This document shows positions 44,325-52,500 of a stretch of 64,000 nucleotides of DNA, in pieces (within the stretch, counting starts at the first letter, position 1; each line of letters opens with the position of its first letter). Below the pieces are notes generated by a model. The model saw nothing but the letters and a program-made list of their open reading frames with translations. It did not search any database and was not told the DNA's origin. Source of the DNA: Gp6-AA40 sp035496255 (lineage in GTDB: Bacteria > Acidobacteriota > Vicinamibacteria > Vicinamibacterales > UBA2999); contig DATJEU010000071.1 of assembly GCA_035496255.1 (NCBI GenBank), forward strand, positions 29,338-93,337, given 5' to 3'. Position numbers and translations under genes: made by a program.

Positions 44325-45172
44325 GCCTGGCCTTCGCTGCCGAACGTCTTGAGGAACTGCGTGGCCATCTCGGTCACGTTGTTCTGCACCGCGCCAATCA
44401 GCTTGAGCGGGTCGTACTGGGTCGGGTTCTTCTCCAAGTACGTGCGAAAGGCGTCGGCGTAGGTCTTCTTCAGGTGCGTCGAGATGTTGACCTTGGCGGC
44501 GCCAAGCGCGATCAGCCGTTCGTAGACCTCGGTGTTCAGACCGGTGCCACCGTGCAGGACCATGGGCATGTTCGTCTGCTTGACCAGACGCTCCATGCGG
44601 TCGTAGCGGATGCGCGGCGTCGCCTTGTAGAAGCCATGGGCGGTGCCGATTGGCGGTGCGTAGCAGTAGATGCCCGTGTCCTCGATGAACTCGAGCTCCT
44701 TCTCGATCGGAGGCAGGCCGCCTTCGTCGTCGCTGCCCATGCCATCCTCGACGCCGGCCACGGCGACGACCTCGCCTTCGACCGCCGCACCGAGTCCGTT
44801 CGCGAACTTGACGATCTCCTTGGTGAGGCGCTGGTTCTCATCGAAGCTCATGCCTGAACCGTCGAACAGCACCGAGTTCCAGCCGACGCGCAGGCACGAC
44901 CTGGCGACCTCGGGATCGGGACAGTGATCCAGGTGCAGCGTGATCGGGACCGTCGCCCGGCCAGCCATGTCCGTGAACATGTCGTGGACGACTTCTGCGC
45001 CCCAGAACTTCACGGTCTTGACCGAGATCTGGATGATGAGCGGAGAACGCGACTGTTCGGCAGCGCGGATGACACCGTGCATCGTGATGTCATCGACAGT
45101 ATTGAAGGCGGCCACACCGTAGCGCTTCTGGAACGCCCGGTCCATGATCTCCGGCAGTGAGACGACTGGCAT
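44321..45172 (-). CDS. Class II (zinc) ketose-bisphosphate aldolase
   Basis: The 283-residue TIM-barrel protein has the zinc and substrate motifs of class II aldolases: PITLHLDHCPD (Asp82 catalytic, His83 zinc), VEGEVVAVAGVEDG with the zinc-bridging Glu, GTAHGFYK and VLHGGTGLN with the remaining histidines, then KVNISTHLKK. FNTVDDITM and RSPLIIQIS are typical near the N-terminus. It is shorter and loop-different from housekeeping fructose-bisphosphate aldolase and closer in layout to tagatose/keto-sugar aldolases of catabolic operons. It would cleave a ketose phosphate into dihydroxyacetone phosphate and an aldehyde. First gene of the operon with HAD and DhaLK. Confidence 0.92.
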   Translation of the reverse strand: MPVVSLPEIMDRAFQKRYGVAAFNTVDDITMHGVIRAAEQSRSPLIIQISVKTVKFWGAEVVHDMFTDMAGRATVPITLHLDHCPDPEVARSCLRVGWNSVLFDGSGMSFDENQRLTKEIVKFANGLGAAVEGEVVAVAGVEDGMGSDDEGGLPPIEKELEFIEDTGIYCYAPPIGTAHGFYKATPRIRYDRMERLVKQTNMPMVLHGGTGLNTEVYERLIALGAAKVNISTHLKKTYADAFRTYLEKNPTQYDPLKLIGAVQNNVTEMATQFLKTFGSEGQA

Positions 45173-45645
45173 AGCGGCTCTGATGCTCCCCAGGGGATCC
45201 GGCGGCGGACTCCCAAAGCCTCAGAGTTTATGCGAACGTGGGGAAAAGTGTAGCGGCCAGCCTCAGTCCTCGCGGCCGACCCTCGCTCGCAGAGGCCGAC
45301 CTTCAATAGAGGCCGACCCTCGGTCGTAGAGGCCGACCTTCAGGTCGGCCTGTGATTACGTTACAGGCAGCATCCCGTCGTGCGCGTCGTGATGCCCGAG
45401 CGATTGCTTCGTGACCACGAGCCGGCTTCGGGAAGGAGGACCGCTCGGCGACCATCGGCCTCGCCGCGACGGGCAGTCGATGCACGCATCCTCGCCGATC
45501 CCCGGATGCGGGAAGCGCTACCGCACGAGCGTGACGATAGCGAATTCCTGCGGCGCAGTCAGGGTGCAATCGTCATCGCACGGCTGGAGGCAAGGACCGC
45601 GTGTCCGGCACGGAACATGAACCGACACAGCCACAGGAGTTCATC
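45173..45645. other. 473-base gap with hairpin repeats, no gene
   Basis: Between divergent genes this stretch holds the hairpin cluster at 45272-45351. Positions 45360-45600 have open frames on both strands without recognisable content or ribosome sites. An AGGAG at 45635-45639 serves the gene at 45646. No clear promoter was seen. Confidence 0.5.
45272..45351. repeat. Dispersed hairpin element, copy 4 (tandem, with one perfect hairpin)
   Basis: Four GGCCGACC arms occur in a row (near 45274, 45294, 45311 and 45331), spaced about 20 bases and separated by short TTCAATAGA or CTCGGTCGTAGA links. The last one forms a perfect hairpin, AGGCCGACCT with AGGTCGGCCT, at 45330-45351. This is the best copy of the family and shows local amplification. 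Confidence 0.7.
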
Positions 45646-45867
45646 ATGGCGAGACTCATCAAATGGACAGCCATCACCGCGGCGGCGATTACGGCTACGT
45701 CGTTCGCGGTTGCGGCCGTGCAGGCGGCCCGCCGGAAGCTCGATCGCGGACTGCAGCAGGCGGAACAGATGGCCGAGGACGCGCAGCACATCCTCGCAAG
45801 CACTCAGCAGACGTTGAACGAAACGCAACAGACCGTTCGCCACCTGCGAACAGCGGTCGCGCCATAG
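45646..45867 (+). CDS. Small membrane-anchored coiled-coil protein
   Basis: The 73-residue protein starts at ATG 45646, with AGGAG 6 bases before it. An N-terminal helix (LIKWTAITAAAITATSFAVAAV) is a membrane anchor or uncleaved signal. Residues 30-70 form a Gln/Glu-rich helix (LDRGLQQAEQMAEDAQHILA, TLNETQQTVRHLRT) likely to make a coiled coil. An in-frame GTG at 45601 adds fifteen residues before the ribosome site and is rejected. No family recognised; small envelope structural proteins look like this. Confidence 0.7.
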   Translation: MARLIKWTAITAAAITATSFAVAAVQAARRKLDRGLQQAEQMAEDAQHILASTQQTLNETQQTVRHLRTAVAP

Positions 45868-45884
45868 CTGATCTCGGACGACCA

Positions 45885-45970
45885 CCCTGAACGCCGGCCT
45901 CTACGTACGCCGCAGTGCGGCGCTCCGTAGTTTCTTCGTAAAGGCCAACCTTCAGGACGGTCCGCCACCT
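45885..45970. repeat. Dispersed hairpin element, copy 5 (degenerate)
   Basis: GAACGCCGGCCTCTACG, ACGCCGCAGTGCGGCGCT and AAAGGCCAACCTTCAGGACGGTCC follow each other. The first and last are altered element arms; the middle is a hairpin CGCCGCA-GTGCGGCG. It lies in the convergent gap between the small coiled-coil gene and the second ADOP permease. Confidence 0.45.
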
Positions 45971-46066
45971 GGCACGGGTGTGCCACGGACAGCCGGTCCA
46001 GCCCTGCGCGTCGGCACTGCGCCGTCTGCGCTGCGCCGCGTCGTGTCCGACACGACCTGCCCCCGA

Positions 46067-48517
46067 TCAGCTCCTCAGCGCGCCGACGGTATCCACCCTC
46101 GCCGCCATCCACGCCGGAATCGCGGTGGCAACAAGCGACACCCCAAGCAGGAGGATCACCGCTCCCGCGAATGACACCGGGTCGGTCGGCGCCACACCGT
46201 ACAGCAGTCCGGACAGCAACCGCGACAGGGCGAGCGCGACGGCGACTCCCGCCGCCGCGCCCGCCGTCGCCACCACCAATCCCTGGCGAAGGATCATCCG
46301 CACGATGTTCTGACGGGTCGCACCCAGTGCCACCCGCACCGCGATGTCGCGCCGGCGCTGCGACACCGAATACGTGACGACGCCGTACAAGCCGATGAGG
46401 GCCAGCGTCAGCGCGAGACCTGCAATGCCCACGAGCAGTTCCGTACGGAATCGCGGTTGCGCCGCAGCATCCGACACGACGCTGTCGAGCGTGCGCACCT
46501 GCGAGACGACGACGCCCGGATCGACATCATGGATTTCGCGACGAAGCGTCTCGACGAACGGCGTCGGATCACCAGCGGTCCGGACCACCACGTACGCCGA
46601 GTTCCATGGCTGCTGCGTGAACGGACGATACACCGCATCATCCGCCGCCGCGCCAAGGCCTGAGTACTTGACGTTGTCGATGATCCCCACGAGCGTCATC
46701 GTCTCGACGCCCTGTACCCCGTCGCGGACCACCGGCAGCCTCATCGTCTGGCCGATCGGATCACGATCGCCAAAGAACCGCCTTGCCGTATCGCGGCTCA
46801 TGATCATCACCTGCGGATGCTGCAGATCGTCCGACGCCGTGAACAAGCGTCCACGGATGAAGCGAATTCCGAAGGCGCGAAAGAAGTCTGGCGTGACCGC
46901 GACTCCGGATGCCTGATAGTCCACCTCGTCACCGGCTCGCTTCAACGTGAGTCGTATGCGGCTGCTCGCCGGCGGCAGCGAGGTTCCGACCGCCGCGGCT
47001 TGCACCCCCGGCAACGCAGCAAGCCGATTGTGAATCGCGTCCACGCGTTGCAGCACCTGTGCGTCAGTTGGGTGCGCGCCGAACGCCAGGTCGAGCGACG
47101 CGGTCACCACTCGCGCGCCGTGCACGCCGATATCCGTGCCCAGCAGACGGAACAGGCTCCGGCCCAGCATCAGCGCGCCGACCAGCAGCACGAGCGAGAC
47201 GCCGAGTTGCGCCCCACACAGCACGTCGTATTTGCGGCGACCCGTCCGCGTCGGGGATGCGGTCTCGGCGGGAGCGCGCAAGGCGAGCATGACATCCGCG
47301 TGCTGCAGCGGTGGCAGCACGCCGGTTGCGCACGCGGCGATCACCACGATCACGGCGGAGAAGATCAGGACGGGAACATCGACGTGTACGGCGTCGAGTC
47401 GCGGGATGCCAGGGGGGTTCCACACTTTCAGCGCTCGTACTGCGAGTACCGCCACGCCCAGTCCGGCAAGAGCTCCGCAGGTCGCGAGCGCTGCCGCCTC
47501 CGCAAGAGAGTGCCGCACGAGCTGCGCTCGGGACGCGCCGAGTGCGAGTCGAAGCGCCGCCTGCCGCGCTCGCCCGACCCGCCGCGCCGAGAGGAGTGCC
47601 ATGACGTTCAGGCACGTGACAACCAGGAGCAGTCCGGCAGCCGATAACAGCATCAACAGCGCCGGACGCGACGCGCCGACAAGTGCGTCCTGCAGGCCGA
47701 CGACGTGCACGAGCAATCCTGCGGGCGATCCCGATCGCGACAGCCTGGCCATCGTTACCGCTTCGTCGCGGGCAGCCGCGATGCCCGCGTCGTCCTTCAA
47801 CCTCGCCACCAGGCTGAGGCCACAGCACCGAGTGTTCACGGTTTGCGCGAATCCCGCTGGCATCCAGACGTCGGTGGTCGCCGCCGGGAACCGGAAGTCG
47901 GCAGCGGTCACGCCGATCACCTGATACGCGCGTGACGACAAATCCAGAGATCCGCCGATTGCCGCCGCCGGCGATGAGAACCGGCGTCGCGCGAGGCGCT
48001 CGCTGATCACCACGACGGGGCTGGCAGCGTCAGTCGATCCGAGCGTGCGACCCGCCGCCAGCGGGCCGTCAATCGTGGCAAAGAAGGAGCCCGAGACGAT
48101 TGCTGAGTCGAGGACCTCTGGGCCATCGCCGGTGGCGAGCGCGACGACGTCCGTCGAGTAGAACGCGCCGGAGGCAAACGAGTGCAGCCTCTGCCACGCC
48201 GCCATGTCGTCACCGGTGAAGAACAGCGCGGGGATCGGCTGGTGCGCGCCGGCCAACTGCTGCTCGCGCTGCACCAGGACGAGACGCGTGGCATCGCGAT
48301 ACGGCAGGGGCCGCCACAGCACTCCGTAGGCGACGCTGAACATCACCGTCGTTGCCGCCATGCCGATCGCGAACGCGAGGATGACGACGAGGGCGAAGCG
48401 GGGTGCCCGAATCAGGTCGCGAATGGCGTGACGAACATCATGCGAGAGCATCTTCAGCGGCAGTCCGGATCCGAGGAGGGCGCCGATCCCGCGCGTGGGA
48501 AATCGTGGAGGGGCCAT
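46067..48517 (-). CDS. ADOP-like ABC transporter permease (second copy)
   Basis: The start at ATG 48517 follows GAGGAG; the frame is open to 48820, but only across the upstream gene. The 816-residue product has the duplicated FtsX/MacB plan without the soluble prefix domain of the copy at 3942: a first helix near 38-58 (FALVVILAFAIGMAATTVMFS), a periplasmic domain, FtsX core near 320-440, a second periplasmic domain, and a final FtsX core (TYSVSQRRRDIAVRVALGA). No ATPase is nearby. It lies 7 bases downstream of a secreted metalloprotease gene, so the two are likely co-expressed. Substrate unknown. Confidence 0.92.
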   Translation of the reverse strand: MAPPRFPTRGIGALLGSGLPLKMLSHDVRHAIRDLIRAPRFALVVILAFAIGMAATTVMFSVAYGVLWRPLPYRDATRLVLVQREQQLAGAHQPIPALFFTGDDMAAWQRLHSFASGAFYSTDVVALATGDGPEVLDSAIVSGSFFATIDGPLAAGRTLGSTDAASPVVVISERLARRRFSSPAAAIGGSLDLSSRAYQVIGVTAADFRFPAATTDVWMPAGFAQTVNTRCCGLSLVARLKDDAGIAAARDEAVTMARLSRSGSPAGLLVHVVGLQDALVGASRPALLMLLSAAGLLLVVTCLNVMALLSARRVGRARQAALRLALGASRAQLVRHSLAEAAALATCGALAGLGVAVLAVRALKVWNPPGIPRLDAVHVDVPVLIFSAVIVVIAACATGVLPPLQHADVMLALRAPAETASPTRTGRRKYDVLCGAQLGVSLVLLVGALMLGRSLFRLLGTDIGVHGARVVTASLDLAFGAHPTDAQVLQRVDAIHNRLAALPGVQAAAVGTSLPPASSRIRLTLKRAGDEVDYQASGVAVTPDFFRAFGIRFIRGRLFTASDDLQHPQVMIMSRDTARRFFGDRDPIGQTMRLPVVRDGVQGVETMTLVGIIDNVKYSGLGAAADDAVYRPFTQQPWNSAYVVVRTAGDPTPFVETLRREIHDVDPGVVVSQVRTLDSVVSDAAAQPRFRTELLVGIAGLALTLALIGLYGVVTYSVSQRRRDIAVRVALGATRQNIVRMILRQGLVVATAGAAAGVAVALALSRLLSGLLYGVAPTDPVSFAGAVILLLGVSLVATAIPAWMAARVDTVGALRS

Positions 48518-48524
48518 GCGCTCC

Positions 48525-49796
48525 TCAGTCCTTGGGAACAGGCTTGTCGACGTCGGCGCCGCCGCGCATGCCCTCGGTTTCTCTGGGCATCGAGCGGAAC
48601 GGCACGCAGCCCGGCTGGCTGTCGGTGCAGAACGCCGGCAGCGTGTCCAGATCGAGGGGAACACCCAGATAGACATGCTGCATGACTGCGCGGTCGTACG
48701 GGAGCGCGGGCTTACCGGCGCGAATATCCCGGCCGATCCGCAGCATCTGCGGCAGCTTGAAGTAGTCCATGACCGTCGCGGGCTGGCCCGGGGCGAAATT
48801 GTGCCGCAGGCCCAGCGCATGGCCGATTTCGTGCGCGACGATGTAGCGGAGGTGGTCGTTCTGTTCCTGCAGATCGCCCTCCATCATCGTCTCGGGCAGG
48901 ACGAAGACGTGCGCGTGCAGAATCTGTCCGGTCAACGGGTCGCTCTGAATGTATGACGTGGACTCGTAGTCGCCCGACATCGCCCACTGAATGACGTTGT
49001 AGTCCGGGCTCGGCGCACGAACGTCGCGCGGCGCATCGATCACTCTGATCAGCGATCGCCCCAACGCCCGATTCCAATACGACACGCCGTCGCGCACCGC
49101 CGAGCGACGGGCCTCGGGGATCGCCGACGACAGGGCGAAGACGATCGGCTCGTGCACGCCGAACTTCATCGCATAGAGCACCCAGCGGCCGTCGCGCCAT
49201 TGCGGATAGGTCTCGTAGAAGCCGAAGCGCCGCAGGTTCTCCATTTCGAACGGCCGGAAATCTGGAGAGGGGCGATACGGGGTCAGGTAATAGTGGACGA
49301 CGATCCGCTGGCCATCGTCGGTCCGCGCCGCCTGGTCGAACACCAGTGTTGCCCCGTGGCGGGAAATCGACACGGCCGTGCGTTCGACGAGCCGGAGTCC
49401 GCTGTTATCGTGCCGATCGATGCGCCCGTAATAGTCTTCGCCGGTTCGATCCTCCTCGGACGCAACCGCGTCGAACCCGGCATTCAGATCAGCATCGACG
49501 GAACTGGACGTTTCCTGCCGAATCGGAACGATCGCCAGTACCGGCGCGACGCCGCCCGCGCGCATGTCCGAGACGTCGATCATCCGCAGGTGGTCGCCCT
49601 CACGCTGAAAGGAGACGATGCGGCTGCGGCTGGTCCTGAAGTCCTGATGCGCGCTCGGCTCTTCGTAGCTGACCTGCAGGAGGAACCGCTGACCGAGCTC
49701 CGCCTTTGACAGCGTCGCCGAATCGGCGACGGTCTGCGAACCCCCGCTAAGGGTGGCGGTGAGCAATACGGCAGCGAGCACGTACGGTAATCGCAT
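48525..49796 (-). CDS. Exported matrixin-like zinc metalloprotease
   Basis: The 423-residue protein has a signal peptide (MRLPYVLAAVLLTATLSGG) and the extended zinc motif HEIGHALGLRH with His322, Glu323, His326 and His332. A Met-turn follows in ATVMDYF, as in metzincins. The domain before it holds RRSAVRDGVSYWNRALG, a pattern of M10-type proteases, and the N-terminal 200 residues resemble the DUF5117 part of acidobacterial zinc-dependent metalloproteases, though the product is shorter than the usual 800-residue form. Cysteines near the C-terminus may pair. It would act in the periplasm or outside the cell. The ADOP permease gene follows at once. Confidence 0.9.
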   Translation of the reverse strand: MRLPYVLAAVLLTATLSGGSQTVADSATLSKAELGQRFLLQVSYEEPSAHQDFRTSRSRIVSFQREGDHLRMIDVSDMRAGGVAPVLAIVPIRQETSSSVDADLNAGFDAVASEEDRTGEDYYGRIDRHDNSGLRLVERTAVSISRHGATLVFDQAARTDDGQRIVVHYYLTPYRPSPDFRPFEMENLRRFGFYETYPQWRDGRWVLYAMKFGVHEPIVFALSSAIPEARRSAVRDGVSYWNRALGRSLIRVIDAPRDVRAPSPDYNVIQWAMSGDYESTSYIQSDPLTGQILHAHVFVLPETMMEGDLQEQNDHLRYIVAHEIGHALGLRHNFAPGQPATVMDYFKLPQMLRIGRDIRAGKPALPYDRAVMQHVYLGVPLDLDTLPAFCTDSQPGCVPFRSMPRETEGMRGGADVDKPVPKD

Positions 49797-49903
49797 GCTT
49801 CATCCTGAAGTCTGCGTTCACCGCATTCTATCGAACGGTTCCGCGCGCGGACGTGACGAGATCGCGAGGCTGCCTCGTCGCTCGATTGCAAGGGACATCC
49901 CTA

Positions 49904-50482
49904 ATGCCCGCGCGTCTACGGTCCGTGAGGCGGTCGGCATCTATACTGATCGCCTTGCGTACTTGGCTGCGGGCGCTGCTCGTCCTGGTCGTCGCGCTCG
50001 CCAGCGCCAGACCGACAGCGGCGCAGGTCACCGAATACGACGTCAAGGCCGCCTACCTCTTCAACTTCCTGCAATTCGTCACCTGGCCGCCGACCGCGTT
50101 CGAATCACCGGTGTCACCGATGCGGCTCTGCGTCGCCGGCCGCGATTCGCTCGGGACCCTCCTGAGAAACCTGACGCGGACCGAGGTGGTCGGCGGACGC
50201 GCCATCACCGTGACCGTCGTCAAAGGCACGGACGAATTGCCACGCTGTCACGTCCTCTTTCTCTCTGACGGAACAGCAGCCGCCGACAGCCTGCGCGCGG
50301 TCGCGTCGCGGCCAGTGCTGACCGTCGGCGAGAGCGACGGTTTCCTCGCGGCCGGCGGCATGATCCGGTTCGTCGTCTCGGATAACCGCGTTCGTTTCGA
50401 CGTGAGCACGCGTCCAGCCGCCCGGGCGGGCCTGACGCTCAGTTCCCGGCTTCTCCAGGTTGCCCGGCAGGTGCAACGATGA
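49904..50482 (+). CDS. yfiR: YfiR family periplasmic protein
   Basis: The ATG at 49904 after AAGGGA is preferred; the frame is open to 49853. The 192-residue protein has a basic N-terminus and a signal sequence (LRALLVLVVALASARPTAAQ), then the YfiR/DUF4154 fold: EYDVKAAYLFNFLQFVTWPP, LCVAGRDSLGTLLRNL, CHVLFLSDGTA, VLTVGESDGFLAAGGMIRFV, FDVSTRPAARAGLTLSSRLLQVA. In Pseudomonas, YfiR restrains a membrane diguanylate cyclase from the periplasm. Here it is followed by a TonB receptor and two kinases, so it may act on one of the kinases. It overlaps the receptor gene by four bases. Confidence 0.9.
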   Translation: MPARLRSVRRSASILIALRTWLRALLVLVVALASARPTAAQVTEYDVKAAYLFNFLQFVTWPPTAFESPVSPMRLCVAGRDSLGTLLRNLTRTEVVGGRAITVTVVKGTDELPRCHVLFLSDGTAAADSLRAVASRPVLTVGESDGFLAAGGMIRFVVSDNRVRFDVSTRPAARAGLTLSSRLLQVARQVQR

Positions 50483-52497
50483 TGCGACTCCCCTCACGCC
50501 ATTCGTTGCTATGGCTGTTCGTACTGCTGCTGTCATCGCCCGTCACCTTTGCGCAGCAGCCGGAGGCAGACATAGCGCTCGCGCAGGATGCTCTGAAGCA
50601 GCTCTCGCTCGAAGAGCTCGGGAACGTCATCGTGACGTCCGTCTCCAAAGAGCCGGAAGCCGTCTGGAACACGGCGGCGGCGATCGCCGTGCTGACGCGC
50701 GAGGACATCGCCCGCGCGGGCGTCACGTCGGTCCCCGACGCCTTGCGGTTGATCCCCGGAGTAGAGGTCGCACGCATCGACACCTCGCGGAACTGGGTCG
50801 TCGGCATCCGTGGCTTCGGCGATCAGTATGCGAAGTCGGTGCTCGTGCTCGTGGACGGCCGCAGCATTTACACGCCGCTGTGGGGCGGCGTGCACTGGCC
50901 GCTCCTGACCGCCATGCTCGACGACATCGACCGCATCGAGATCATTCGTGGACCCGGCGCGACGATCTGGGGCGCGAACGCGGAAAACGGCGTGATCAAC
51001 ATCATCACGCGGTCGGCGGCCGACACGCACGGCACCTACGCGAAGGTCACGACCGGCAACGCCGATCGGGCGATCGGCACGGTCCGATATGGCGGCAGGG
51101 CCCGCGGCGTCGACTACCGCCTGTGGATGCAGGGCAGCGATCGGGCGCCGCAATTCCACAGCGACGGCCGGGACTTCGACATCTGGCGGAAGGGCGAGGG
51201 CGGCGGCCGAATCGACTGGCGTGACAGCCGCGACGAGGTGACGGGCACAACCGACTTCTACGTCGCTGACCTCGGCGAGAGCGTGCGCATCCAGACGTTC
51301 AACCCGCCGGGCTCGTTTCTCGACGACGACCCGATCGACGTGCACGGCGCGAGCGCGATGGGCCGGTGGCGGCGAACGTTGAGCGCCAGCAGCGACCTGA
51401 CCGTTCAGGGTTCGTGGGACTACGCGTATCGCCTGAGCAGCGATTTCGGCGAGCGGCGACACACGTTCGACGTCGATCTGATCCACCGCTGGAGTCCGGC
51501 GGCGCGGCACGAGATCATCTGGGGCGCCGGCGCGCGCACCAGTCCCGGGACGGTCATCCAGACGGCGGCGTTCTCCGATTTCGAGCCGCACGACAAGACG
51601 TTGAACCTGCTGAGCCTCTTCGCCCAGGATTCCGTGCACTGGTTGAGCGACAGGCTCACGCTGACCGGCGGCGCAAAGGTCGAACGCAATAGCTACACGG
51701 GCGTCGAACTGCAACCGAGTGTGCGTGTCCTCTGGCGGCCGGCGGCCACCCGGACGATCTGGGGCGAGGTGACGCGCGCGGTACGAACGCCATCCCGCGT
51801 CGACGAGGACATCAGCGTGGCCCTGTTCGCGGCCCCGACCACGCCGCCACTCTACGCCGTGATCACCGGCAACCCGAATCTGGATACGGAAAGCGTGGTG
51901 GGAACGGAAGTGGGATATCGGACGCTCGTGCACGCGAACCTGTATATCGACGTTGCCGCATTCCGGAACCGTTATGCGAACCTGGTCGATCTCGGCCGCG
52001 GGCCGATCGACACACGCCAGGCCGACGGCGTGACCTATACCGCGATCGCGTTCCCCTGGGTCGATGCCATTCATGGCACCACGCGAGGCATCGAGCTCGC
52101 GCCGGACTGGCAGATCTCGAACCGGCTGCGGCTTCGCGGTTCATACTCGTTCGTCACGCTCGATCTCACTGAGGAGCCCTTCGGCTCGAAGACCACCTTT
52201 GCGGCGCTCGAAGGGTCGACGCCGCATCATCAGGTCGTCCTCCAGGCGGTGACGAATCCAGTGGGCCGCCTGCAGATCGATCCGGTGTACCGCTATGTCA
52301 GCAGCAGGCAGGGCCCGACCATCCCTGCGTATCAGACCGCGGACCTGCGAATCGCCTGGCCATTCAGCCGTGGACTGGAGATCGCGGTCGCAGGGCAGAA
52401 CCTGCTGCAGGCCCATCATCTCGAGTGGGCGCGCGATCCGGGACCGGCGGTCGGCATCCGTCGCGCGGCCTCCGTAAGCGTGACCTGGCGGCACTGA
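50479..52497 (+). CDS. TonB-dependent receptor in the YfiR-kinase operon
   Basis: The 672-residue outer-membrane receptor has a signal peptide (LLWLFVLLLSSPVTFAQ), a TonB-box-like region (EELGNVIVTSVSKEPEAV) and a plug domain (AAIAVLTREDIARAG, VPDALRLIPGVEVARID, DIDRIEIIRGPGATIWGANA, GVINIITRSA). The barrel follows. It is smaller than the two Oar-like receptors, has no carboxypeptidase-regulatory domain and ends in WRH rather than a terminal Phe. Its ATGATG start overlaps the yfiR stop, and the first kinase gene starts 3 bases after its stop. This is the layout of a surface-signalling or uptake-sensing unit. Ligand unknown. Confidence 0.93.
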   Translation: MMRLPSRHSLLWLFVLLLSSPVTFAQQPEADIALAQDALKQLSLEELGNVIVTSVSKEPEAVWNTAAAIAVLTREDIARAGVTSVPDALRLIPGVEVARIDTSRNWVVGIRGFGDQYAKSVLVLVDGRSIYTPLWGGVHWPLLTAMLDDIDRIEIIRGPGATIWGANAENGVINIITRSAADTHGTYAKVTTGNADRAIGTVRYGGRARGVDYRLWMQGSDRAPQFHSDGRDFDIWRKGEGGGRIDWRDSRDEVTGTTDFYVADLGESVRIQTFNPPGSFLDDDPIDVHGASAMGRWRRTLSASSDLTVQGSWDYAYRLSSDFGERRHTFDVDLIHRWSPAARHEIIWGAGARTSPGTVIQTAAFSDFEPHDKTLNLLSLFAQDSVHWLSDRLTLTGGAKVERNSYTGVELQPSVRVLWRPAATRTIWGEVTRAVRTPSRVDEDISVALFAAPTTPPLYAVITGNPNLDTESVVGTEVGYRTLVHANLYIDVAAFRNRYANLVDLGRGPIDTRQADGVTYTAIAFPWVDAIHGTTRGIELAPDWQISNRLRLRGSYSFVTLDLTEEPFGSKTTFAALEGSTPHHQVVLQAVTNPVGRLQIDPVYRYVSSRQGPTIPAYQTADLRIAWPFSRGLEIAVAGQNLLQAHHLEWARDPGPAVGIRRAASVSVTWRH

Positions 52498-52500
52498 ACC

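Noticed and set aside
45272..45351. CRISPR array (about 20-base repeats)
   Set aside because: The units are palindromic arms with short degenerate links, not constant repeats with unique spacers of about 30 bases, and no cas genes are near.
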